Origin: Chloroflexota bacterium
GTDB taxonomy: Bacteria > Chloroflexota > Anaerolineae > Ardenticatenales > JAADHH01
Reading direction: 5' to 3'
Length of the DNA: 40,612 bases
Assembly (NCBI GenBank): GCA_013151955.1
Contig: JAADHH010000082.1
Span: 1-40,612, forward strand
Position 1 is the first letter of the stretch. Every line of letters begins with the position of its first letter. The translations under genes were made by a program, and so were the position numbers. This document shows, piece by piece, positions 31,048 to 39,428 of the stretch. The notes under the pieces are model-generated. The model saw only the letters and a list, made by a program, of their open reading frames with translations, was not told the DNA's origin and ran no database searches.

Positions 31048-31836
31048 GTGGACACAACATACAAAACAAATTCTGCAGCCTATTGGGAGAACCTACCGCT
31101 AGACGAGACCGACCAGGATCAACTCTACGCATTTGCGTTGTCTGAGGGAAAACCTTGCCACCTCGACAAGTTTGTTCATCCAATCGTCGAAGCGCACTGC
31201 CAGCGGGAACTAGAGCGCATAGTGGCCCTGCAAAAAGAAGGGCTTCCCTACCAGCCCGCCGAAAGTTATTCCGTCGGTCAAGATCTCCGCTTTGCCGCCT
31301 TGGGCCACCGCCTGGGAACGATTAAAAGCATTCGCAAAGGCCACAACCCAAGATTTGGCCCATTCACAGTGATTGCCGTTGAACTGGAAAGCCCGACTGA
31401 ACTCCGGGAATTCGTCAGTGATTTTCCGGCAGCCCACGCATTGAACCTCCCTGTGGCCCCCGAAGACAAAGCACCGAAAGTCGACACAGTCATTCAATTG
31501 TACGGACAATACATACGGGAACAGGTGGCTGAGGCCTTGCTGTCGAACCAGGAATTTGTTTCCTACAACGGGTTATGGCTCCTCAAAGACTTACTGCTGG
31601 AGGTCCATGTAGGGCACCTGAATATTGCCGAAGCTATGATCGACGTGGCCGGGGCACCGATTGCTCCAGAAGAGCTACTTGCAGAGATGGATTTTCCAGA
31701 AGATGCCGACCCCTCGCTCCAAGCATTTTCCCTAAATTACGCCTTAACACAAGACGCGCGCTTTTCCAATACCGGGACCGACGAGAAACCACTGTGGCAC
31801 CTGGTACGCCTGTTGCAGGAAGGAGAAAACACGTAA
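31048..31836 (+). CDS. Conserved-looking uncharacterised protein with a possible SH3-like domain and C-terminal winged-helix-like domain
   Basis: 262 aa; YSVGQDLRFAALGHRLGTIKSIRKGHNPRFGPFTVIAVELE and C-terminal PEELLAEMDFPEDADPSLQAFSLNYALTQDARFSNTGTDEKPLWHLVRL (HARE-HTH/RNAP-delta-like pattern). GTG start. Confidence 0.7.
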   Translation: MDTTYKTNSAAYWENLPLDETDQDQLYAFALSEGKPCHLDKFVHPIVEAHCQRELERIVALQKEGLPYQPAESYSVGQDLRFAALGHRLGTIKSIRKGHNPRFGPFTVIAVELESPTELREFVSDFPAAHALNLPVAPEDKAPKVDTVIQLYGQYIREQVAEALLSNQEFVSYNGLWLLKDLLLEVHVGHLNIAEAMIDVAGAPIAPEELLAEMDFPEDADPSLQAFSLNYALTQDARFSNTGTDEKPLWHLVRLLQEGENT

Positions 31837-31837
31837 C

Positions 31838-32269
31838 ATGCTTTACCTAAGAGCAGATGTCAATACAGAATTTCAAATTGACTGGTCGAAGATCGAGCGG
31901 CCAGACCTCAACCGTACCCAAGTCATGGAAGAATACCTGTGTGCCTCTTGCCGTGAAGAGTTGGAAAAACACCCCGATTCGCAGGAAATGGTAGACGGAG
32001 TTGACATGGTTACCGGAGAAGTCCACCGGGTCAGTCTGGTACATGAACACCTCGTGATTTGCTGTAGTGCCCAACCCGATTACATCACGCCGACGACCCC
32101 CCTTAGCACGGCACTATTTCGAGCACTACTGGCCACCTGGAACCATCGCCTGACCCCTCTGGAACTACAGAAGCAACTAGGCGTGCGCCGTAGCAATCCA
32201 GAAGCAATATTGCGCCTCCTCACCCGTGGCCCGGTGCGCGAAAGCATTATCCCGGTACCAACAGCTTAG
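31838..32269 (+). CDS. Uncharacterised protein, partner of the preceding gene
   Basis: 143 aa ORF beginning 1 bp after the preceding stop; CxxC motif (CASCREEL) and possible C-terminal HTH (LTPLELQKQLGVRRSNPEAILRLLTRGPV). Confidence 0.7.
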   Translation: MLYLRADVNTEFQIDWSKIERPDLNRTQVMEEYLCASCREELEKHPDSQEMVDGVDMVTGEVHRVSLVHEHLVICCSAQPDYITPTTPLSTALFRALLATWNHRLTPLELQKQLGVRRSNPEAILRLLTRGPVRESIIPVPTA

Positions 32270-32280
32270 GAGAAAATCTC

Positions 32281-33564
32281 ATGAATGTTCATTCCCTACC
32301 TGGCCCTGAAAACATTGCCCGCCGGCAACTCCCCAATGGAATTGTCGCGCTGGCCCGTGAGAATCATACCAGCCCGGCGATCGTCATCGAAGGATACGTT
32401 GCCGCAGGTAGCGCGGACGAACAGGCAGACCAGAGTGGTTTGTCGGCATTTACGGCAAGCCTTCTACTACGCGGTACGACAAAATATACCTTTGAACAGA
32501 TCAACGAATTGGTCGAAGGGGTCGGTGCCAGAGTCAGTGTATCTGGCGGCCTCCACAAGACTCATTTCAGTGCCAAGTGCCTCGCCGAGGACTTTCCACT
32601 CATCCTGAACGTGCTGGCCGAAGGCTTGCTCCATCCCGTCTTCCCCCCGGACCAAACAGAAAAGGTGCGCGGCGAGATACTGACCCGATTGCGTGAAAGG
32701 GATAACGACACCCGCCAGGTGGCACGGCTGACTTTCCGCTCCCTGGCCTATCCCCCCGCGCACCCCTACAGCCGCAGCATGAGTGGCTACCGGGAAACTA
32801 TCGAGGGGCTCACACGCAACCAACTGGCCAACTTCTACCAAACCCACTATGGCCCTCGAGAGATGCTGATCACCGTGGTGGGAGCGATTGACCATGACGC
32901 CGCGATCGAGGCAGTCGAGCGCACCTTCGGCACCTGGAAAAACGAGAAACAGGCCACGCCGGCTTCGCTTCCCGCTCTCGACCCCATACTCGACGTTCGC
33001 CGGCAGTTCAAACCCCTCGCCGGGAAGACCCAGACCGACATCGTCCTGGGATACTTGGGACCACCGCGCCGCGATCCAGACTATCTGGCCGGCAGCGTGG
33101 CAAACATGGTCCTGGGGGGATTCGGACTCATGGGCCGGCTGGGCGACACAATCCGCGACGAACAAGGTCTCGCCTATTACGTCTATAGCCGGTTGGAGGG
33201 TGGACTGGGTCCCGGACCCTGGGCCACAGTCGCCGGCGTAAATCCGCGCAGTGTAGAGCAATCCGTCCAAGGCATCCTGGCGGAAATCGAGCGACTGGTC
33301 GAGACCCCTGTATCCCCCGAGGAACTCTCAGATGTCAAGGCCTACATGACCGGGTCACTCCCCCTCCGGCTGGAAACAAACGAAGGCGTGGCCATGACAA
33401 TCCTGGACATGGAACTATATCAACTCGGATTGGATTACTTGCAACGCTACTCTGACCTCATTCAAGCGATTACCGCTGAAGATGCGCAACGTGTTGCCAG
33501 CCAATATTTACGTACCGATGGGTATGCCCTGGCCATCGCCGGTCCACCGAACGATGAACCATAA
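32281..33564 (+). CDS. M16-family peptidase homolog lacking the HxxEH zinc motif
   Basis: M16 fold sequence (VIEGYVAAGSADEQADQSGLSAFTASLLLRGTTKYTFEQINELVEGVGARVSVSGG...YGPREMLITVVGAIDHDAAIEAVERTFG..LGYLGPPRRDPDY). HxxEH position reads SAFTAS. Confidence 0.85.
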   Translation: MNVHSLPGPENIARRQLPNGIVALARENHTSPAIVIEGYVAAGSADEQADQSGLSAFTASLLLRGTTKYTFEQINELVEGVGARVSVSGGLHKTHFSAKCLAEDFPLILNVLAEGLLHPVFPPDQTEKVRGEILTRLRERDNDTRQVARLTFRSLAYPPAHPYSRSMSGYRETIEGLTRNQLANFYQTHYGPREMLITVVGAIDHDAAIEAVERTFGTWKNEKQATPASLPALDPILDVRRQFKPLAGKTQTDIVLGYLGPPRRDPDYLAGSVANMVLGGFGLMGRLGDTIRDEQGLAYYVYSRLEGGLGPGPWATVAGVNPRSVEQSVQGILAEIERLVETPVSPEELSDVKAYMTGSLPLRLETNEGVAMTILDMELYQLGLDYLQRYSDLIQAITAEDAQRVASQYLRTDGYALAIAGPPNDEP

Positions 33565-33943
33565 AATTCCGCTCTCCACCGGTGTGGACATCGTAGAGAT
33601 AAGCCGTGTGGACCAGGCCATTGCCCGCTGGGGATCGCGCTTCCTGGAACGCGTCTTTACGCCCCACGAACAATCGCAATGTGCCGGGCGATGTAAATCC
33701 TTGGCCGCCCGTTTCGCAGCCAAGGAGGCAGCAGCAAAGGCCCTGGGCACCGGCATCGGCATCGTATCCTGGCGAGAGGTAGAGATTCTTGCTGACCGGC
33801 GTGGCAAGCCCCACCTGCACCTCCACGGAAACGCAAGCCTGATTGCAGCCCGGCAGGGCTTGCAACAATGGGCCGTGAGTCTCTCCCATTCACGGGAATA
33901 TGCCATCGCCACCGTCGTCGCCTCCACCGCAAGCGGCCCGTAG
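33554..33943 (+). CDS. acpS: Holo-[acyl-carrier-protein] synthase
   Basis: LSTGVDIVEISRVDQAIARWGSRFLERVFTPHEQSQCAGR..AARFAAKEAAAKALGTGIG..VSLSHSREYAIATVV. Overlaps the M16 gene end by 11 bp. Confidence 0.95.
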   Translation: MNHKIPLSTGVDIVEISRVDQAIARWGSRFLERVFTPHEQSQCAGRCKSLAARFAAKEAAAKALGTGIGIVSWREVEILADRRGKPHLHLHGNASLIAARQGLQQWAVSLSHSREYAIATVVASTASGP

Positions 33944-33958
33944 ACAAAGACAGGAACA

Positions 33959-34609
33959 ATGGAACAATTCAAAGACCGGCATGATGCCGGACAGAAACTC
34001 GCACAAGCACTCGGTTTCATACAAGCAAAAGATGATGTGTTGGTACTGGCGATTCCTCGCGGTGGCATCGTCGTTGGCTGTGAGGTTGCCGCGGCCCTGA
34101 AAGCACCCATTGATGTCGTACTCGTCCGGAAGATCGGCGTGCCCGGCAACCCCGAACTGGCCATGGGCGCGATTTCCGGTGACGGCACGGTTTACCTGGA
34201 CCAAGACTTGATCTCTCAACTGCGTATTCCCTTGTCGTACGTAGAAGAAGAGCAAAAGCGACAGAAAGAAGAAATCACCCGACGGCTAGCCATCTACCGA
34301 AGCAATTGCCCCCCCCTGGAAATCGAAAACCGCTGCATTGTATTGGTAGATGACGGCATAGCGACCGGATCCACCGTAGAAGTCGCGCTTCGTTCTCTGC
34401 GGAAATACAACTTACGCGAGCTGATCCTGGCTATCCCGGTTGCCCCTCCGGCTTCCTTCGCCCGCCTCTCCCGCCTTGTGGACCGGGCCATCTGCCTCCG
34501 TTCCCCAGAGCTTTTCTGGGCCGTCGGCTCGTTCTACGAATCGTTCGACCAGACGACAGACGACGAAGTTGTGGCCCTCCTGTCCCAGGCTCGCAAGGCG
34601 TTCCCCTAG
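33959..34609 (+). CDS. Phosphoribosyltransferase-domain protein
   Basis: VLAIPRGGIVVGCEVAAALKAPIDVVLVRKIGVPGNPELAMGAI and PRPP loop CIVLVDDGIATGSTVEVALRSL. Confidence 0.92.
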   Translation: MEQFKDRHDAGQKLAQALGFIQAKDDVLVLAIPRGGIVVGCEVAAALKAPIDVVLVRKIGVPGNPELAMGAISGDGTVYLDQDLISQLRIPLSYVEEEQKRQKEEITRRLAIYRSNCPPLEIENRCIVLVDDGIATGSTVEVALRSLRKYNLRELILAIPVAPPASFARLSRLVDRAICLRSPELFWAVGSFYESFDQTTDDEVVALLSQARKAFP

Positions 34610-34629
34610 CAGCTTGTCGGAGAAAGAAT
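34607..34629 (+). repeat. 23-bp repeat overlapping a stop codon, copy 1
   Basis: tagcagcttgtcggagaaagaat; 21/23 match to 40491-40513. Confidence 0.75.
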
Positions 34630-34690
34630 CATGGTACACAGATTTGCAGGATAAACACAGATTTTCCGATGATTTGGCCTAAACATCTGT

Positions 34691-34717
34691 GTTTTTCTGT
34701 GAGAATCTGTGTCCTAC
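34691..34717 (-). repeat. 27-bp module A, copy 2 (inverted)
   Basis: gtttttctgtgagaatctgtgtcctac; exact reverse complement of 29309-29335. Confidence 0.92.
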
Positions 34718-34807
34718 AGTATCTTCTCAATATTCCGGGGCGAAGAAGTTCGACTTTTACCAAAAGTCGAACTTCTGGGTCGCCCCACCCCGTTTTATTG
34801 AGAAGAT
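34718..34807. repeat. Hairpin element B, copy 2
   Basis: Same nested arms as 29336-29425; loop ACC instead of GGT; followed by a short duplication tgagaagat. Confidence 0.92.
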
Positions 34808-34819
34808 TGAGAAGATACT

Positions 34820-34839
34820 GGAAAGTTGGCAACCTTCAC
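34820..34839. repeat. 20-bp dispersed repeat, copy 2 (ggaaagttggcaaccttcac)
   Basis: Identical to 12763-12782. Confidence 0.8.
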
Positions 34840-34882
34840 AGTCCCCCCGTTTCTGAATAACGCAAGTTTGTGGTAAAATATG

Positions 34883-34920
34883 CAGTCACCATGAACGGTT
34901 GCGCGCCGCCAGCGTCGAAA
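34883..34920 (+). repeat. Partial copy of the R4 terminal module
   Basis: cagtcaccatgaacggttgcgcgccgccagcgtcgaaa versus cagtcaccatgagtgcgtgcgcgccaccaatcatgaaa near 25472-25508. Confidence 0.6.
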
Positions 34921-34965
34921 CCCGCAGCGTAACGGCCGGCGGCTATTCTTGTCAAAGGAGAGGAT

Positions 34966-36204
34966 GTGCTGGACCTTTCAGTGGTCGAAAACATGCTCGA
35001 TTCGTTGGGGAACCGCCCCCCACAGGTTGAGCCAAAAACGTGCTTGAACAACCGGCACAAAGACGCGGGCTGCCGGCGTTGCGTGGATGCCTGCCCCTCC
35101 ACGGCGCTCAGCCTGAACGAGGTCACCGGTCCCACCGCCGGCACCACCGATGTCATCGTTCTGGACGTGGAACAGTGCGTCGGATGCGGGTTATGCCTGC
35201 GCATTTGCCCGACCAACGTCTTCCAACAACGCTCTTCCCCCGAAATCAAACTGCTCGATGCCTTCCACAATCTCCGTTCGAGCGAACCGGTTGAGCTGAC
35301 CTGCCCGCAAAACGAACAGCCACACCGGAGCAGAGTCCCAAACTCGACGGTGGTAGGTGCCCCCCGTTGCCTTTCGGCACTCTCCGTACCGTTGCTGCTG
35401 GCGCTGCAAAAGAATTCCTCCGCGTTGTGGCTCAATGACGCGGTTTGCGAATCTTGCCCGATCGGTCAGACGCAGCCCTACATCGCAGACTCGGCAATCG
35501 CCGCGAACATGATTCTGGCGGCATTTGGCCGGCCGGCCACATTGCGCACGTACACCGGCGACAGCGAAGCGTTAGGCCCACCGGCCGAGAGACCTGTCCT
35601 TTCGGGAGAAGAACCGGTCTATTCCCGCCGGGACTTCTTTGGCTCGTTGGGACGCCTGACGCGCCAGGCCGCCGTCGCCGTCCTGTCCGAGAGCCTGACG
35701 CTGCCTGAACCGGGTGGCCCACGTCCGGTAGACCAACGCTTGCCGCACCAACTGCCGGAGAACCGCCGCCAATTGCTCACCGCGCTGCGCGCACTCGGTG
35801 CGCCGACCGAAACACAGATAGACCTGCACAAGATTTCCGCCGCCACGGTTCTTATAGACGGAGACAAATGCTCCGCTTGCGGACTCTGCGCGCGCTTTTG
35901 CCCGACCGGAGCTCTGGAGTTTCTATCCGATGAATCGCATTTTGTGATCAATTTCTTGCCGGCCGCCTGTGTAGATTGCGGAATCTGCGACCTGATCTGC
36001 CCGGACGATGCCGTTTCTTTCGCGTACCAAAACTCCATTGCGCCCATAATCGAAACGGAGCCAGGCCATCTGCAGGCAGGAAACCTGGTTCCCTGTGCCC
36101 GTTGCAAGCAACCCGTGGCCGGCACACCCGACACGCCGGTCTATTGCTATGTCTGTAGTACCCCACGCCCGCAGGAAGCCCTGTTGCGCAGCCTGCCGAT
36201 GTGA
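34966..36204 (+). CDS. Polyferredoxin-like 4Fe-4S protein with C-terminal zinc-ribbon-like motif
   Basis: CRRCVDACP, CVGCGLCLRICP, CSACGLCARFCP, CVDCGICDLICP cluster motifs; C-terminal CARCK...CYVC. GTG start. Confidence 0.9.
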   Translation: MLDLSVVENMLDSLGNRPPQVEPKTCLNNRHKDAGCRRCVDACPSTALSLNEVTGPTAGTTDVIVLDVEQCVGCGLCLRICPTNVFQQRSSPEIKLLDAFHNLRSSEPVELTCPQNEQPHRSRVPNSTVVGAPRCLSALSVPLLLALQKNSSALWLNDAVCESCPIGQTQPYIADSAIAANMILAAFGRPATLRTYTGDSEALGPPAERPVLSGEEPVYSRRDFFGSLGRLTRQAAVAVLSESLTLPEPGGPRPVDQRLPHQLPENRRQLLTALRALGAPTETQIDLHKISAATVLIDGDKCSACGLCARFCPTGALEFLSDESHFVINFLPAACVDCGICDLICPDDAVSFAYQNSIAPIIETEPGHLQAGNLVPCARCKQPVAGTPDTPVYCYVCSTPRPQEALLRSLPM

Positions 36205-36231
36205 CCATGAAATAGGTGACGGAGAACTGCC

Positions 36232-36858
36232 GTGAGTAACAAAGAACTGAAAGCTCTGGCCGAAGTGCTGCACATTGTCGCCTTTGAGTCCATTTACGAA
36301 ACAGCCGCCAGCAAGTATGGGGAACGCCTAGCCACCCCCCTCCTCGCCGAGATCATGGCCACGGCGTTCCACAAAATGGCCGAGAGAGAATTGGTACCAT
36401 TCGATATCAGCAACGGGTATGCGGAAGTGTTCGCAACCTGTTATACCCTGTTGCAATCTTGTGGGTTTGTCTTCGAAGAAGAAGTCCTTCGCGATGATCC
36501 TACTTGTTTCTCTGCGCGCATCACAGAATGTCCGCACATCACGTATACCCGGCGGGAGCAGCATAACTGCGCGGCCTGCTTGGGGATCAAAATGGGCGCG
36601 TTTCGGATTGTGACCGGCAAGCAGCCCGCATACCTGGTCAACGAGATCAACCTGGATGATGACTTGCCACTGGAAGAGAAGGAAGCCAGAGTGGAAGAAG
36701 AGTTCGTAGAAAAACATAGCGCGAGGGGGCGGGCCGTCATTGGCGTGCTTCAACGCATGGCTACCGGCAGCCCAGACTGCCGATTCTACATTCGCCTGCC
36801 GGCTCCGCAGACTACGCGTGGAGTGGGGGGCGACGGCGAAACGATGAACGGAAAGTAA
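36232..36858 (+). CDS. Uncharacterised Cys-containing protein in an iron/ferredoxin gene neighbourhood
   Basis: 208 aa; ITECPHITYTRREQHNCAACLGIKMGAFRIVTGK. GTG start, follows the ferredoxin by 27 bp. Confidence 0.7.
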   Translation: MSNKELKALAEVLHIVAFESIYETAASKYGERLATPLLAEIMATAFHKMAERELVPFDISNGYAEVFATCYTLLQSCGFVFEEEVLRDDPTCFSARITECPHITYTRREQHNCAACLGIKMGAFRIVTGKQPAYLVNEINLDDDLPLEEKEARVEEEFVEKHSARGRAVIGVLQRMATGSPDCRFYIRLPAPQTTRGVGGDGETMNGK

Positions 36859-36927
36859 TACGTGATGCGTGATACGTAAAGGCTTCACGACAAACAGCCT
36901 TACGCAACACGCATTACGCATTACGGC
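36856..36927. repeat. Heptad repeat copy R6 forming a hairpin
   Basis: taatacgtgatgcgtgatacgtaaaggc ... gccttacgcaacacgcattacgcattacg; the two arms are imperfect inverted repeats with 7-bp periodicity. Confidence 0.82.
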
Positions 36928-36960
36928 AATCCAAAATCGGAACACCTGAGACCCAACATA

Positions 36961-38931
36961 ATGAATTGTCACGGAGAAAACAACACACCCGACGACTGGC
37001 CGGCAGGCGAATCTGTTATCCTCGTCGGTCACCCTAACGTGGGCAAGTCGGTCATTTTCGGCGTGCTCACCGGACACTACGTCACCGTTTCCAATTATCC
37101 CGGCACCACCATCGAGGTGATTCGCGGACGAGTATCGGTGGACGGACGAACCGACCCCATCATCGATACCCCCGGCGTGAACAGCCTGTTCCCCATCTCA
37201 GAGGACGAGCGGGTCACCCAACGCATTCTGTTGGCCGAACCGCCGCACATCGTTGTGCAGGTCGGCGATGCCAAGAATCTGCCACGCACCTTGATGCTCA
37301 CGCTGCAATTGGCCGAAATGGAAGTGCCCTTCATCCTGGACCTGAATATGGCCGATGAAGCGCAGCAACGGGGCATCTCCATTGACACGACGCAATTGGG
37401 CCAGACGCTGGGCACGCCGGTCTTTTGTACCAACGCCGTCAAGGGAGAAGGAACGGCGCAGTTGGTGACCGCGTTAGAGACTCCCCGTCGTTCCACGCTG
37501 CGGGTATCCTACGATCCGGAAATCGAAGAGTCGCTCCTGGCCATCGCCCCCTGGTTGCCGGCCACACACATCGGCGCGCGCTATGTGGGCAGCGCCCTCC
37601 TGGCCGGCGACGACGAGATCGCCACCTGGGTCACCGCCGCGCGTGACGAAGAAGCACTGGCCCAAATCTGGCAAATTCGGGACTCGTTGCAAGCGCACTA
37701 TAACCGCCCGCTTTCCTACGTACTCAATGAACAACGATTGCAATTCGCGTACCGGCTGGCCGACCAAGTCAGCCGGCAAGACTCGTCTGCCGGTTCCTCC
37801 TGGGGCGAAACCCTGGGGCGGTGGACAGTTCATCCCATCGGCGGCATCCCCTTCATGCTGCTGGTCCTCTACATTACGTACAAGTTCGTCGGCGAGCTGG
37901 GGGCGCAAACGATGGTGGACCTCCTGGAGACTCGCCTGTTTGGTGGCCTGATCAACCCCTGGATTGCCGGATGGGTTCATGCCTGGATACCCATTCCCAT
38001 CGTCCAGGATTTTCTTGTAGGGCCGTATGGCTTGGTGCCCATGGCCCTCACCTACAGCTTTGCCATCGTCCTGCCCATCGTCAGCACATTCTTCCTCGTC
38101 TTCAGTTTCCTGGAAGATTCCGGCTACCTGCCTCGCCTGGCGGTCATGGTCAACCGCCTGTTCAAAACCATGGGCCTGAACGGGAAAGCGGTCCTGCCCA
38201 TGATCCTGGGGCTGGGTTGCGACACAATGGCCACCATGACCACCCGCATCCTGGACAGTCGCAAGGAGCGCTTGCAGGTGACGTTGCTGCTGGCACTGGG
38301 CGTACCCTGCTCTGCCCAACTGGGTGTGATCCTGGGCATGATCGCCTTCCTGGGGCCGCGCGCGGCCTTGATCTGGGGCGGCGTGATCATTGCCACGATG
38401 CTCGGCGTGGGGTATCTCTCTGCGCGTGTGATTCCCGGCCGCGGGTCGGACTTCATCCTCGAATTGCCGCCCATTCGCTGGCCACAACTTTCCAACATTT
38501 TGGTCAAAACACTGGCCCGATTGGAGTGGTACCTGCGCGAAGTCGTCCCCCTCTTCATCCTGGGGACCGTGATTCTGTTCGTGCTGGACAAGCTGACCAT
38601 CCTCCAGCTCATTCAACGCCTGGCCTCGCCACTGGTTGTCGGATTCCTGGGATTGCCGGCCGCGGCAACCGACGCCTTCCTCATCGGTTTCCTGCGACGC
38701 GACTACGGTGCAGCCGGTCTCTTCGCTCTGGCCCGCGCGGGGGCCATGACCCCTGACCAAATCCTGGTCAGCCTGGTGACGATCACCCTGTTCGTTCCCT
38801 GCATCGCCAATGTGCTGATCATTGCCAAAGAGTATGGCAGGCGTACCGCGCTGGCAATGTCCGCATTCATCTTCCCCTTCGCCTTTCTGGTCGGAGGGAT
38901 CTTACACTTTGCGTTGAGGATGTTCGCATGA
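36961..38931 (+). CDS. feoB: Ferrous iron transport protein B
   Basis: G1 GHPNVGKS, SNYPGTTIEVIRG, G3 DTPGVNSLFPISEDERV; Gate domains MILGLGCDTMATMTTRILDSRKERLQVTLLLALGVPCSAQLGV. Confidence 0.96.
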   Translation: MNCHGENNTPDDWPAGESVILVGHPNVGKSVIFGVLTGHYVTVSNYPGTTIEVIRGRVSVDGRTDPIIDTPGVNSLFPISEDERVTQRILLAEPPHIVVQVGDAKNLPRTLMLTLQLAEMEVPFILDLNMADEAQQRGISIDTTQLGQTLGTPVFCTNAVKGEGTAQLVTALETPRRSTLRVSYDPEIEESLLAIAPWLPATHIGARYVGSALLAGDDEIATWVTAARDEEALAQIWQIRDSLQAHYNRPLSYVLNEQRLQFAYRLADQVSRQDSSAGSSWGETLGRWTVHPIGGIPFMLLVLYITYKFVGELGAQTMVDLLETRLFGGLINPWIAGWVHAWIPIPIVQDFLVGPYGLVPMALTYSFAIVLPIVSTFFLVFSFLEDSGYLPRLAVMVNRLFKTMGLNGKAVLPMILGLGCDTMATMTTRILDSRKERLQVTLLLALGVPCSAQLGVILGMIAFLGPRAALIWGGVIIATMLGVGYLSARVIPGRGSDFILELPPIRWPQLSNILVKTLARLEWYLREVVPLFILGTVILFVLDKLTILQLIQRLASPLVVGFLGLPAAATDAFLIGFLRRDYGAAGLFALARAGAMTPDQILVSLVTITLFVPCIANVLIIAKEYGRRTALAMSAFIFPFAFLVGGILHFALRMFA

Positions 38932-39425
38932 AATGTCCGTTGTGTGGCTACGAATTCGATGAATCGGAACTTGGTTGTGAGGCCGAGTGCCCTTTGAGTA
39001 CCGATTGCCAGATGGTCTGTTGCCCCCATTGCGGCTTCCAGGGAATCGACCCCAATAGCTCTGCGGTCGTAGGCTGGTTCCAACGCATCCGAAAACGGCT
39101 GCGCCGCGAGGGAAGCCCGGAAGTGCAAAATCCTCCAGGCGAGAAGCACGCGGCAGTGCCGCTATCCCAATTTCCAACGGGGCACTGGGCACGAGTCACC
39201 CACCTGGCATCGACACGCGGCTCCCGGCTGCAACGGCTCAGCGCATTGGGGATCGCGCCGGGCAGTCGCGTGCGGCTGCAACAACACCACCCGGCCTACG
39301 TCGTACAGGTCGGCAACCTGGAGCTGGCCCTGGACGCCGAAATCGCCGGCGAAATCTTTGTCACGGCGGAGGGGGGGAACGAGGGAGTCGGAAGTAGGGA
39401 GTCGGAAGTAGGGAGTCGGGAGTAG
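38928..39425 (+). CDS. feoA: FeoA-domain protein with N-terminal zinc-ribbon-like region
   Basis: MKCPLCGYEFDESELGCEAECPLSTDCQMVCCPHCGFQ followed by SH3-like FeoA core HLASTRGSRLQRLSALGIAPGSRVRLQQHHPAYVVQVGNLELALDAEIAGEIFV. ATGA overlap with feoB. Confidence 0.88.
   Translation: MKCPLCGYEFDESELGCEAECPLSTDCQMVCCPHCGFQGIDPNSSAVVGWFQRIRKRLRREGSPEVQNPPGEKHAAVPLSQFPTGHWARVTHLASTRGSRLQRLSALGIAPGSRVRLQQHHPAYVVQVGNLELALDAEIAGEIFVTAEGGNEGVGSRESEVGSRE
39383..39424 (+). repeat. 14-bp tandem repeat x3 (gggagtcggaagta) at the feoA 3' end
   Basis: gggagtcggaagta gggagtcggaagta gggagtcgggagta. Confidence 0.9.
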
Positions 39426-39428
39426 GAA

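Noticed and set aside
37474-38760. 428-aa minus-strand ORF antisense to feoB
   Set aside because: Low-complexity Q/H/G-rich translation with no recognisable domain; the feoB reading is unambiguous.
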